A stretch of 64,000 bases of DNA from contig CACIRZ010000002.1 in the NCBI GenBank assembly GCA_902589185.1, positions 28,848-92,847 on the forward strand, in the 5' to 3' direction. This stretch comes from an uncultured SAR116 cluster alpha proteobacterium (lineage in GTDB: Bacteria > Pseudomonadota > Alphaproteobacteria > Puniceispirillales > Marisalimonadaceae). Position 1 is the first letter of the stretch; each line of letters opens with the position of its first letter. The notes under the pieces are model-generated. The model was not told where the DNA came from and searched no databases. It worked only from the letters and a program-made list of their open reading frames with translations. This document shows, in pieces, positions 34,014-41,823 of this stretch. The translations under genes and the position numbers were made by a program.

Positions 34014-34774
34014 CTTAAATTTATATCTCCAATTTCTTTTGTTATTTCAATTGGTGATAAGAATATTTCTTTATTCTTAAATTTGACAATAGCTAATCCA
34101 TTTTCGTCTAACCCAACCCATGATACTGTTTCTTTATTTTTTAATGTCAGCTCTTTATTTTGTTCTCTTCTGGAATTCCACATATCTACAACTGGTTTAA
34201 ACCCTTCATCCTCCCATTGACTAATCCAAGCTAGAAAATGCCTTGATAAAGATTCAACAGCTCTTGTTCTAGAAACAAAACCAGCACCTTCATCTGCAAG
34301 AGATGTTATGTCTGGTTGAATATTGTTTTCATCCATCTGAAGCTGGTTATTTAGTCTCAATTTTAATCCAACCACCATCCAGTCAGGAACAGTATCTTCA
34401 TTGGCTGAGGAAGAAACTTCAATTTTTACTAAACCAGCCTCACCTTGATTCAAAAAAATCAACCCTGGATAAGAATAAGAAACCACTACTTCAGGAGGAG
34501 CGAGTGATCCAATTGAGTCACCAGCTGCAACCATCATTACATACAAAATTTGATTACATTTAATCTTTTTAACTTCTGGATTTAAAACTACAGCTAATTC
34601 TACAAATTCTGTACTCTCTGAATAAAATACTGTCCCTGCTTCACTGTTTGTAGCTGCAGAAATAGCCTTATTAAAGACTTCGATTTTATCTGGTACCGCA
34701 ACCGGAGTTAAAATTGGTGGTAAAAGCGGTGGGTCATTATCGTCTGCTGGATCAAGTTCATAATATAAACTCAT
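34010..34774 (-). CDS. biotin/lipoate protein ligase-like protein (DUF4444-containing type)
   Basis: 254 residues. Residues 1 to about 170 resemble a degenerate BirA/LplA fold: LPPILTPVAVPDKIEVFNKA, ILYVMMVAAGDSIGSLAPPE, and VSYSYPGLIFLNQGEAGLV in place of the usual GRGRRGR ligand loop. The C-terminal part (TVSWVGLDENGLAIVKFKNK) is like the small DUF4444 beta domain. Classical biotin-ligase active-site motifs are not evident, so enzyme activity is doubtful. It overlaps its neighbours by four bases on each side. Confidence 0.72.
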   Translation of the reverse strand: MSLYYELDPADDNDPPLLPPILTPVAVPDKIEVFNKAISAATNSEAGTVFYSESTEFVELAVVLNPEVKKIKCNQILYVMMVAAGDSIGSLAPPEVVVSYSYPGLIFLNQGEAGLVKIEVSSSANEDTVPDWMVVGLKLRLNNQLQMDENNIQPDITSLADEGAGFVSRTRAVESLSRHFLAWISQWEDEGFKPVVDMWNSRREQNKELTLKNKETVSWVGLDENGLAIVKFKNKEIFLSPIEITKEIGDINLR

Positions 34775-35856
34775 ACTAACTCCTCTTCATCTATTTTAAC
34801 AGACTTGATAATAGCCTTTGCAATATTTCTATAATTTTTAGATTGAACTGATTTTGGCTCAGAAATTATTATAGGAATACCTGAATCGGAACTCTTTCTT
34901 ACCTGAGAACTTATTGGTATTTCACCTAACATTTCAATCCCTCTTTTTTTTGCCTCAGCTTTTACGCCACCTTCACCAAAAATATGATCTATTCTACCAC
35001 AATCTGGACAAGACCAATATGACATATTTTCAATCATTCCTAACACTGGAACATTCGCTTTTTGAAACATTGTTAAAGCTTTAACAACATCTAGCAATGC
35101 TATATCTTGAGGAGTGGATACTATGACAGCGCCTGCTAGATTTACTTGCTGAGCGAGAGAAATTTGAATATCTCCTGTTCCGGGTGGTAAATCAATTACA
35201 ATTATGTCAAGATTTCCCCACGCAACTGAATTTAACATCTGCGTTAATGCTGATTGCACCATAGGACCACGCCATATCATTGCAGTATCATCAGGCACTA
35301 AAAGCCCCATAGACATTAGACTTATTCCATAATTTTGAAGAGGGGCAACCATATCTCCTCCAACCGATGCAGGTCTTCCACTTACTCCTAACATCCTAGG
35401 CTGAGAGGGACCGTAAACATCAGCATCTAGAAGGCCTACCTGATATCCTTCAAGCTTTAGAGCAATAGCTAAATTTACTGAAGTAGTTGATTTTCCTACA
35501 CCGCCTTTGCCAGACCCAACTGCGATAAATCGCCTTACTTTCGATTCTATTACTTTTTCAACAGTTTTATCAGTATTTACATTATCTGTGGTTTTGTTGT
35601 GTTTATTATCATGCGCAGTAACTACAACTGTAGCACTGGTAACACCGTCAATTTTTAAAATATTTTGTTGTGCTAATTTTCTGATAGGTTCCATTGACGC
35701 TCCCCTATGAACCGGAACCTCTAAGGTAACTGCTACGTTACTATCCTTAATGGTAATATTACCTACTAAACCTAAAGTAACAATATCCTTTGACTGGGAG
35801 GGATCTTGAACCTTTTTTAAGGTATCTAATATTAAATCATTATTTAATTCAGTCAT
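34771..35856 (-). CDS. mrp: Mrp/ApbC-family Fe-S cluster carrier ATPase
   Basis: 361 residues. An N-terminal MIP18/DUF59 domain (DTLKKVQDPSQSKDIVTLG) spans about 1 to 85. The deviant Walker A GKGGVGKSTTSVNLA follows near residue 115, then DADVYGPSQPRMLG, the Walker B-type VIDLPPGTGD, and the C-terminal CPDCG pair that binds a bridging [4Fe-4S] cluster. Family members deliver clusters to apo-proteins. Position in the FDH-associated operon, overlapping genes on both sides by 4 and 8 bases, suggests it serves the Fe-S rich FDH subunits or polyferredoxin. Confidence 0.92.
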   Translation of the reverse strand: MTELNNDLILDTLKKVQDPSQSKDIVTLGLVGNITIKDSNVAVTLEVPVHRGASMEPIRKLAQQNILKIDGVTSATVVVTAHDNKHNKTTDNVNTDKTVEKVIESKVRRFIAVGSGKGGVGKSTTSVNLAIALKLEGYQVGLLDADVYGPSQPRMLGVSGRPASVGGDMVAPLQNYGISLMSMGLLVPDDTAMIWRGPMVQSALTQMLNSVAWGNLDIIVIDLPPGTGDIQISLAQQVNLAGAVIVSTPQDIALLDVVKALTMFQKANVPVLGMIENMSYWSCPDCGRIDHIFGEGGVKAEAKKRGIEMLGEIPISSQVRKSSDSGIPIIISEPKSVQSKNYRNIAKAIIKSVKIDEEELV

Positions 35857-36088
35857 TTTTTCCTGGTAATGATAATGTTGAAGAAACTGAATGATTAAGA
35901 CCTAGCTCGTCAATTGTGATGTTAGCTGTAATATCAAGATTAGCGTTAGGACTCAATTCACCATCAGCTATTTTTTTGTTAATCAATTTTTCAATTTCTT
36001 TATGTGTTGTAACACCTAGATTTTTTAAAAATTTCCTATAACTAATTTCTGAAGCCGTCATATCTGACATATCTTTTTTATCACTCAT
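35849..36088 (-). CDS. DUF6494 family small protein (FDH-associated)
   Basis: 79 residues. The core matches the DUF6494 type: SEISYRKFLKNLGVTTHKEIEKLI, then a short acidic-polar stretch and a beta-like end with ITIDELGLNHSV. No signal, membrane helix or Cys. An eight-base overlap links it to the Mrp gene. It may be a small adaptor or regulator. The function is not known, and the family name is given from pattern recognition only. Confidence 0.72.
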   Translation of the reverse strand: MSDKKDMSDMTASEISYRKFLKNLGVTTHKEIEKLINKKIADGELSPNANLDITANITIDELGLNHSVSSTLSLPGKND

Positions 36089-36127
36089 AAACTTTCTCCT
36101 TAAAAATTTTGTTAAAGCAAAACTATT

Positions 36128-36430
36128 CTATAAGTTTGGATCAGCTAAATGCTCGCGTATCATATCTATAAATTGTTCTGACATGTGCTTTACATAATTT
36201 TCGTGATTATCTGTTTCTAAAACGTTCTTCCCAACATGAGCAGAATATCGAGCAGCAGCATAAAGCATTATGTAGTTAAGATCAGTTGATTTTATAGTTT
36301 TATTTTTGGTGTTTGCAAAAGAAATAAAATGATCTGCTAATTTTAAAAAATTTTTCCCATCAAGTATTTTTTGATCCTTAATCTTTTCTGTGGAGCTCTC
36401 AGGTCTCTCATGCCATTTTCGTAATTCCAT
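36128..36430 (-). CDS. DUF5076-like small protein (FDH-associated)
   Basis: 100 residues from ATG 36430, with GGGAGAT upstream. The motif order MELRKWHERPES, KNFLKLADHFISFAN, LNYIMLYAAARYSAHVG and a helical C-terminus fits the DUF5076 family. It is cytosolic and entirely helical by eye. It is the first gene of the six-gene operon that ends with DUF6352, with a 39-base gap to the DUF6494 gene. The promoter for the operon should lie in the divergent region shared with the amidase gene. Confidence 0.72.
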   Translation of the reverse strand: MELRKWHERPESSTEKIKDQKILDGKNFLKLADHFISFANTKNKTIKSTDLNYIMLYAAARYSAHVGKNVLETDNHENYVKHMSEQFIDMIREHLADPNL

Positions 36431-36567
36431 TTTAAACTTTATCTCCCTAATAAAGAACAAAATACATTAATATTTTAATTAGCCTACACAATTTTTTTCT
36501 TTTTTTAAAAACTGTTTCTTATTTTTTTATAATGAAATAAAGTTTTAATTATTTGGGAGATTGTAAG

Positions 36568-37968
36568 TTGAAAGATTTCTGGAAAATTAATGGTTATGAA
36601 ATTTCTGCTTTATTAAATAAAAAAGAAGTATCAGCTACTGAAATATGCAACAACCTTATTGAGCATATAGAAAAAATAAATCCTAAAATAAACGCAATAG
36701 TAGTTGAAACCTTCGAAGACGCAAAAAAGCAGGCAAAAATTATAGATAAAAAAATTAAGGAAGGTGAAAATATTGGGACACTTGCTGGAGTTCCTACTAC
36801 AATAAAAGTTAATACTGATCAAATTGGCTATCCTAGTACCAATGGTCTACGAATACAAAAAGATCTAATTGCAAAAAAAGATAGTCCTGTAGTAAAAAAT
36901 CTTCGAAATTCTGATGCTTTAATGTTAGGGAAAACTAATACACCAGCTTTCAGTATTCACTGGTTTACCAGAAACAGTTTGCACGGCCATACTTTGAATC
37001 CTCATAATAAAAATATTACACCCGGCGGATCATCTGGCGGTGCCGCTGCTGCAACTGCAGCAGGTATGGGAGCAATTGGTCACGGGACTGACATAGCTGG
37101 ATCAATTCGTTACCCTGCATATGCCTGTGGAATTCACGGATTAAGACCAAGTATTGGCCGAGTTCCAATGATAAATTATACTACCCCAGACAGACATATT
37201 GGGGGGCAAATAATGGCAGTGTCTGGGCCATTAGCACGTTCCATAAAAGATCTAGAATTAGCCCTAAAAGTAATGAGCAGGGAAAATTATGATGATCCTT
37301 GGTGGACACCATTATCATTTTCTTTACCTATGCCTGAAAAAAAAATAGCATTATTAAAAAAAATTGAAGGCCTAAAAATTGATCCTATAATATCCGCAGA
37401 ATTAGACCTTGTTGCTAAAAGACTTGAGGATTCAGGATGGGTTATAGAAGAACCTAAAGCGCCAAACTTTCAAGAAGCAGCAAAATTCCAAGCAACCTTA
37501 TGGCTAGGTGAATTTAGAAGAACTGGCGGAGAAGCTATTACAAAAGAAAATGACCCTGATTCAAATTTTATTTATAGCCAAATGTCTAGAAGATGCTCTG
37601 ATACTAGTTTAGAAAAATTTATGGACTCATTGCAACAAAGAGCAAGAATCAGCAGAGAATGGAACAAATTTTTTGATCAATACCCTATAATATTATGTCC
37701 AATTACAGGAGACATTCCATTTCCAGATTTAAAGGATTTAGAATCAGAAGAATCCTTTGATTTAGTTTTTGATTCTATGCTACCTCAAATAGCACCTCCA
37801 TATATGGGACTACCTGGGCTATCTTTTGCAACTAGCCAAACAAAACAAAAAATCCCACTAGGAGTACAAATTATTTCCAGAAAGTTTCGGGAAGATTTGT
37901 TATTAAATGTTGGATATGATTTAGAGAAATATTACCCCAAAATTGAACCAGTATTACCAAACTTCTAG
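36568..37968 (+). CDS. amidase signature family hydrolase
   Basis: About 466 residues. The Ser-cisSer-Lys triad is visible: the Lys in TTIKVNTDQ near residue 79, the cis-Ser in PGGSSGGAAAATAAG near 155, and the nucleophile in GTDIAGSIRYPA near 180. A C-terminal extension of about 150 residues ends in PLGVQIISRKFRED, typical of the family. Substrates of relatives include amides, nitrile-derived amides and acyl-tRNA; none can be chosen here. Start at TTG 36568, eight bases after GGGAG; the frame is open to TTG 36553. Confidence 0.9.
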   Translation: MKDFWKINGYEISALLNKKEVSATEICNNLIEHIEKINPKINAIVVETFEDAKKQAKIIDKKIKEGENIGTLAGVPTTIKVNTDQIGYPSTNGLRIQKDLIAKKDSPVVKNLRNSDALMLGKTNTPAFSIHWFTRNSLHGHTLNPHNKNITPGGSSGGAAAATAAGMGAIGHGTDIAGSIRYPAYACGIHGLRPSIGRVPMINYTTPDRHIGGQIMAVSGPLARSIKDLELALKVMSRENYDDPWWTPLSFSLPMPEKKIALLKKIEGLKIDPIISAELDLVAKRLEDSGWVIEEPKAPNFQEAAKFQATLWLGEFRRTGGEAITKENDPDSNFIYSQMSRRCSDTSLEKFMDSLQQRARISREWNKFFDQYPIILCPITGDIPFPDLKDLESEESFDLVFDSMLPQIAPPYMGLPGLSFATSQTKQKIPLGVQIISRKFREDLLLNVGYDLEKYYPKIEPVLPNF

Positions 37969-38052
37969 AACTATCTCAAAACCACATAAAAAACGGTTGA
38001 AAATATTAAAATTTGTATATTAATATCAAAAAAAATTACTTAATTGATTAAA

Positions 38053-38862
38053 ATGTTCAAAACAAATGTAAAAATAACATATGCCGAATCATGGTTACCT
38101 ATTCATCACAAATTTTTTATTCATACTGTAGAATTATTATCAGCAAGAATTGCTTTGGAAAAACGTTACAAAAACTTTATTTCTAATTCTAAAAATAAAA
38201 CTGGTACCGAGTTATGGAAACATGCATTAACCTCTATGGGTATAAAGACACCTGATTTGGCTCCAGTCCCAAAGAGAGAAAAAGGCAAAGGATTAATTAT
38301 TGCAGCGAACCATCCATTTGGTGTTACTGATGGAGTGTTTTTATCATGGTTTGCTTCAACATTTGATGATAATTTTAGAGTGATTGCTCATGGCGTTCTT
38401 CAAAAAGAACCAACCCTAGCAGACAATATACTTCCTATTGATTTTAGTAATAAAAAAAATGCTATGAGAGATAACGTAATTACTAGACAAACAGCTATTC
38501 AAATTTTGAAAAATGGGGGGGTAATTGCAATTTTCCCAGCGGGTGGTGTTGCGTGGGCAAGAAAAAAAGGATTGCCTGTTGAAGAAGATGACTGGAAACC
38601 AATGTTAGGCAGATTAATTAATGATTCTAAATGTGATGTTCTTATTACCAAATTTGGTGGCCAAAATTCTAGAGCTTTTCAGTTTGCTTCTCGTATACAT
38701 CAAACTTTTAAACAAAGTCTATATTTGTATGAAATTAGAAAAAGTTTAGACAAACCAATAGAATTTAAAATATTAAAATATCTAAAAAATGAAACTTTAC
38801 CTAAACTTGATGATAAAAGTCTGTCACTTTTTCTTCAGAGCAAAGTTAAAGCTTCACACTAA
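38053..38862 (+). CDS. lysophospholipid acyltransferase-family protein (PlsC-like)
   Basis: About 269 residues. The catalytic histidine motif reads NHPFGVTDG near residue 90, a spaced variant of HX4D seen in a subset of PlsC-like proteins. GGVIAIFPAGGVAWA near residue 155 corresponds to the conserved EG(x)R-like substrate block. The N-terminal segment is amphipathic, with no clear membrane helix. Likely to acylate a glycerolipid or ornithine-lipid-type acceptor. Start is ATG 38053; an upstream in-frame TTG at 38044 is also possible. It converges on the PhyH gene with a four-base overlap. Confidence 0.83.
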   Translation: MFKTNVKITYAESWLPIHHKFFIHTVELLSARIALEKRYKNFISNSKNKTGTELWKHALTSMGIKTPDLAPVPKREKGKGLIIAANHPFGVTDGVFLSWFASTFDDNFRVIAHGVLQKEPTLADNILPIDFSNKKNAMRDNVITRQTAIQILKNGGVIAIFPAGGVAWARKKGLPVEEDDWKPMLGRLINDSKCDVLITKFGGQNSRAFQFASRIHQTFKQSLYLYEIRKSLDKPIEFKILKYLKNETLPKLDDKSLSLFLQSKVKASH

Positions 38863-39713
38863 GCATTATAGAGTTTACCGCTCTTTTTAGAGAGTTCTGG
38901 AGGAGCAGTTGGTCTTTTAAGGAAGGTATCTACATCTCTAACATCTAAAAATTTATTACCAGCCTTAATTATTTGGTTATTTGGTAATTTTTTCAATGGG
39001 GTATATTTTGGATGATGGTGATCTATAAAAGGATTATTTCTTGCAGCGTTATAACAACATAAAAGTGTCCAACGTCTGTTAGGAGAGTTGTTTTTATCAG
39101 ACCTGTGGAGAGTATTACAGTGAAAAAAAAGCACATCTCCAGGATCCATTTCACAATAAACTAGTTTTAGATGTTTTTTTGCCTCTTCAACTCTCTTTAA
39201 ATCAACCCCTACTTGACCACTTTCTAATAATGCATGATCTACTCTTCCTAATTTATTCGAACCGGATAGTACTTGCAAACATCCATTTTCCTTCGTGCAT
39301 TTATCCAAAGCTATCATTACGGTAGCCATAAATGGGAACAAACAACCATTGTTGTACCAATATCCATAATCTTGATGCCATTCCCAAGCTCCTCCCTCAT
39401 ATGGTTCTTTAGCTGTAATTTTAGAATGATAATGATAAACTTCTCCACCAAGGAGGTCTTCCATTGTATCAACAATTTTTTCTGATCTAGCGGTAACTCC
39501 ATAAATACTATCATCTGGATGGTTCCATGCCATCATTTTGGTTATCAATCCTTCGGAATCTTTTCTTTCATACAAATGATCTCTTATAGCAGGGTCCTTT
39601 TTTGAAGCATTTTGTAAAAGATATGTTTCATCTTCATTAAAAAAATTTTTTACGATTACATATCCATTTTCATGAAAATCTTTTGTTTGATTATTGTTTA
39701 GATATGTAGCCAT
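38859..39713 (-). CDS. phytanoyl-CoA dioxygenase (PhyH) family protein
   Basis: 284 residues with the PhyH fold. Iron ligands are the His and Asp of WEWHQDYGYW near residue 117 and the distal His in FFHCNTLHRSDKN near 205, followed by the 2-oxoglutarate-binding Arg in RRWTLLCCYN. Opening motif FHENGYVIVKNFFNEDE is typical. Marine bacteria often carry many PhyH paralogues with unknown small-molecule substrates. No operon partner is clear: it is followed upstream, after 26 bases, by a hypothetical gene on the same strand. Confidence 0.9.
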   Translation of the reverse strand: MATYLNNNQTKDFHENGYVIVKNFFNEDETYLLQNASKKDPAIRDHLYERKDSEGLITKMMAWNHPDDSIYGVTARSEKIVDTMEDLLGGEVYHYHSKITAKEPYEGGAWEWHQDYGYWYNNGCLFPFMATVMIALDKCTKENGCLQVLSGSNKLGRVDHALLESGQVGVDLKRVEEAKKHLKLVYCEMDPGDVLFFHCNTLHRSDKNNSPNRRWTLLCCYNAARNNPFIDHHHPKYTPLKKLPNNQIIKAGNKFLDVRDVDTFLKRPTAPPELSKKSGKLYNA

Positions 39714-39739
39714 TTATTATTCTCCAAAAAATGTGAATG

Positions 39740-40357
39740 TTAGGGCATGTTTTTAAAATTGTGCCAGTTATAATAATTAGATTTAATGTCAGCATCACAT
39801 GAAAACGCATCAAAAACTTGCTCTAGATAATTTAACAAGTTTTTATTTATAATTTTTTTATTTTTTTTATTGTATTTATTTTTTAATTCTTCTTCCCAAA
39901 TTATCATTGCGCTATGTATAATTGCTATTGGAGCAGGATCAATATTTCTTATGGTTCCATCTTTTAAGTCTTTAGAAAAAATGCTAATTAAGTTTTTAAA
40001 TTCTTTCTCTAACTCTTGAAGCTTTGTTTGCAACAACTTTGTTGAACCATCCAAGCTTTCTTTCGTATTTGGTATTTGCTCCCATCTTCTATCAATTAAC
40101 TCCTTTAAATAATTTGGGATATTGTCAATATTCTTATTTAATTTTTTAAAGTCTTTTAAAACATTATTTAAAATTGAAATATTTTCGTCATTATTATTAA
40201 TTTCAAATTTTTCACCTGATTTAAAATTATCATAAATCACATACATTCTTCGTGAAATTTCAATCAAATTAGTTAAGGTAAAATTTACAAAAATTCCTTT
40301 TTTTGAATTTTTGATAATTGTTCGTAATTCAGACTCAATTTGTTCTTTTTTTTTCAA
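39740..40357 (-). CDS. hypothetical helical protein
   Basis: About 205 residues, very rich in Lys, Asn, Ile and Leu, with long predicted helices and no Cys cluster, signal or membrane segment. I do not recognise it. Start is placed at TTG 40357, five bases after AAGGA and just past the stop of the Sel1 gene. A TTG at 40396 would overlap that gene by 28 bases without a ribosome binding site. Its base composition is more AT-rich than its neighbours. It is probably co-transcribed with the Sel1 protein and pyrE. Confidence 0.6.
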   Translation of the reverse strand: MKKKEQIESELRTIIKNSKKGIFVNFTLTNLIEISRRMYVIYDNFKSGEKFEINNNDENISILNNVLKDFKKLNKNIDNIPNYLKELIDRRWEQIPNTKESLDGSTKLLQTKLQELEKEFKNLISIFSKDLKDGTIRNIDPAPIAIIHSAMIIWEEELKNKYNKKNKKIINKNLLNYLEQVFDAFSCDADIKSNYYNWHNFKNMP

Positions 40358-40368
40358 GATTTTCCTTA

Positions 40369-40971
40369 TCAAAAATCGTCTATTTTTTTGGTGCAATTAT
40401 ACAAAGTATTTTTCATACAATTTGAATATAACGCGTACCCTTTATCATATTCATCTTTACTCATTTTTTCTTTTATCATATTAATATTTTGACGTGCACC
40501 CTCTATATTCAAATCTTCCGCTAAGCGCCACCATAAGAAGGCTTTAGGATAACTTACTTTAACACCTTGTCCTTGAAAATACATATTCCCCAAAATTAGC
40601 CTTGATGTGGGATGATCTCTCAATGCAGAAAATTTAAAAGATTTTAAAGCTAGCTTATAATTTTTATTTATTCCTGAGCCTTTTAAATAAGCGTGGCCAA
40701 GTGCATAATTAGCTAAAATATTTCCTTGATTAGCAGAAAGGAAAAACCAGCTGAAAGCTTCATTTTTATCTACAGGAACTCCCAAACCTTTATTATACAT
40801 AATACCTAAATTGTACTGAGCTTTGTCGTCACCCAAATTCGCGTCATAACTTAAATAATAAAGAGCCGTTTTATAATCTTTTTGTTCTAATGCTTGGTAT
40901 CCTCTAAGTCTGTCGTTTGCAAATGTTACAGAACAAATTAGTATTAAAATTAGAAAGGTTAATTTAATCAT
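40369..40971 (-). CDS. Sel1-repeat (TPR-like) exported protein
   Basis: 200 residues. A signal peptide (KLTFLILILICSVTFA) is followed by about four Sel1-like repeats: DANLGDDKAQYNLGIMYNKG, SANQGNILANYALGHAYLKG, and ALRDHPTSRLILGNMYFQG. Repeat proteins of this kind act as periplasmic adaptors. A Cys-containing tail (NCMKNTLYNCTKK) could form a disulfide. It lies six bases downstream of pyrE. No specific role can be assigned. Confidence 0.85.
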   Translation of the reverse strand: MIKLTFLILILICSVTFANDRLRGYQALEQKDYKTALYYLSYDANLGDDKAQYNLGIMYNKGLGVPVDKNEAFSWFFLSANQGNILANYALGHAYLKGSGINKNYKLALKSFKFSALRDHPTSRLILGNMYFQGQGVKVSYPKAFLWWRLAEDLNIEGARQNINMIKEKMSKDEYDKGYALYSNCMKNTLYNCTKKIDDF

Positions 40972-40977
40972 TATAAT

Positions 40978-41673
40978 TTACCCAGACAAAGATGAAGCCC
41001 CACCATGATCTGCGGACCATGTCATAGGATCATTAAGAAAGCTCTCTACTTCTCCAATCTCATCATTTTCAAAATAGTTAAATTCTTTTGCTACTTTTAA
41101 TACATCCCACCAAGTTGCTAGAGAGTGCATTTGAAGACCAATATTATCTAAAGTTTTTCTCGTTTGTGGAAAAATATCATAATAAAATACAACAAAAGTA
41201 TGATCAACTTTTGCTCCTGCTTCACGAAGTGCTTCACAAAATTTTATTTTACTATTCCCATCTGTTGTTAAATCTTCAACTAGTAATATGTGAGAATTAT
41301 TTTCAAAATCACCCTCAATTTGTGCATTTCTTCCAAAACCTTTTGCTTTTTTTCGAACATACTGCATAGGCAGCATCATTCTATCAGCTATCCAAGCAGC
41401 AAAAGGAATACCAGCTGTTTCTCCTCCTGCAATAGAATCAATGCTTTCAAAACCAATATTTCTAGTAATCTCAGAAGCTGCAAAATCCATTAATGTGTGT
41501 CTAACTCTTGGGTAGGAAATTAATTTTCTACAATCAATATAAACAGGACTTGCCCAACCAGAAGTGAATTTAAAAGGCTCTTTTGCACTAAACCTTACAG
41601 CCTCAACTTCAATTAACATTTTAGCTGTTATTCTTGATATAACACTTTTTTCGGGAAAACTAGTTGAAAACAT
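40978..41673 (-). CDS. pyrE: orotate phosphoribosyltransferase
   Basis: 231 residues. The N-terminal region has [27 protein letters not shown], split here as [14 protein letters not shown], for orotate binding. The mobile loop contains RKKAKGFG, and the PRPP-binding motif is [13 protein letters not shown] near residue 130. It makes OMP from orotate and PRPP in pyrimidine synthesis. The order pyrE, Sel1, hypothetical suggests one transcript. Upstream lie 150 bases without a gene, then the N-carbamoyl amino acid hydrolase gene. Confidence 0.93.
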   Translation of the reverse strand: MFSTSFPEKSVISRITAKMLIEVEAVRFSAKEPFKFTSGWASPVYIDCRKLISYPRVRHTLMDFAASEITRNIGFESIDSIAGGETAGIPFAAWIADRMMLPMQYVRKKAKGFGRNAQIEGDFENNSHILLVEDLTTDGNSKIKFCEALREAGAKVDHTFVVFYYDIFPQTRKTLDNIGLQMHSLATWWDVLKVAKEFNYFENDEIGEVESFLNDPMTWSADHGGASSLSG

Positions 41674-41823
41674 TTTGTATTATTCCTTATCTTCATATTT
41701 TGATCAAAATTTTTAAACTCACTTTTGTATGCACTCTGGCTTAACAATAACTCAATATCAAGTATTCTAATGTGAGATTTATTAAAATATATAAAAAGAG
41801 TTAAACATATTTAAGGTACATTA

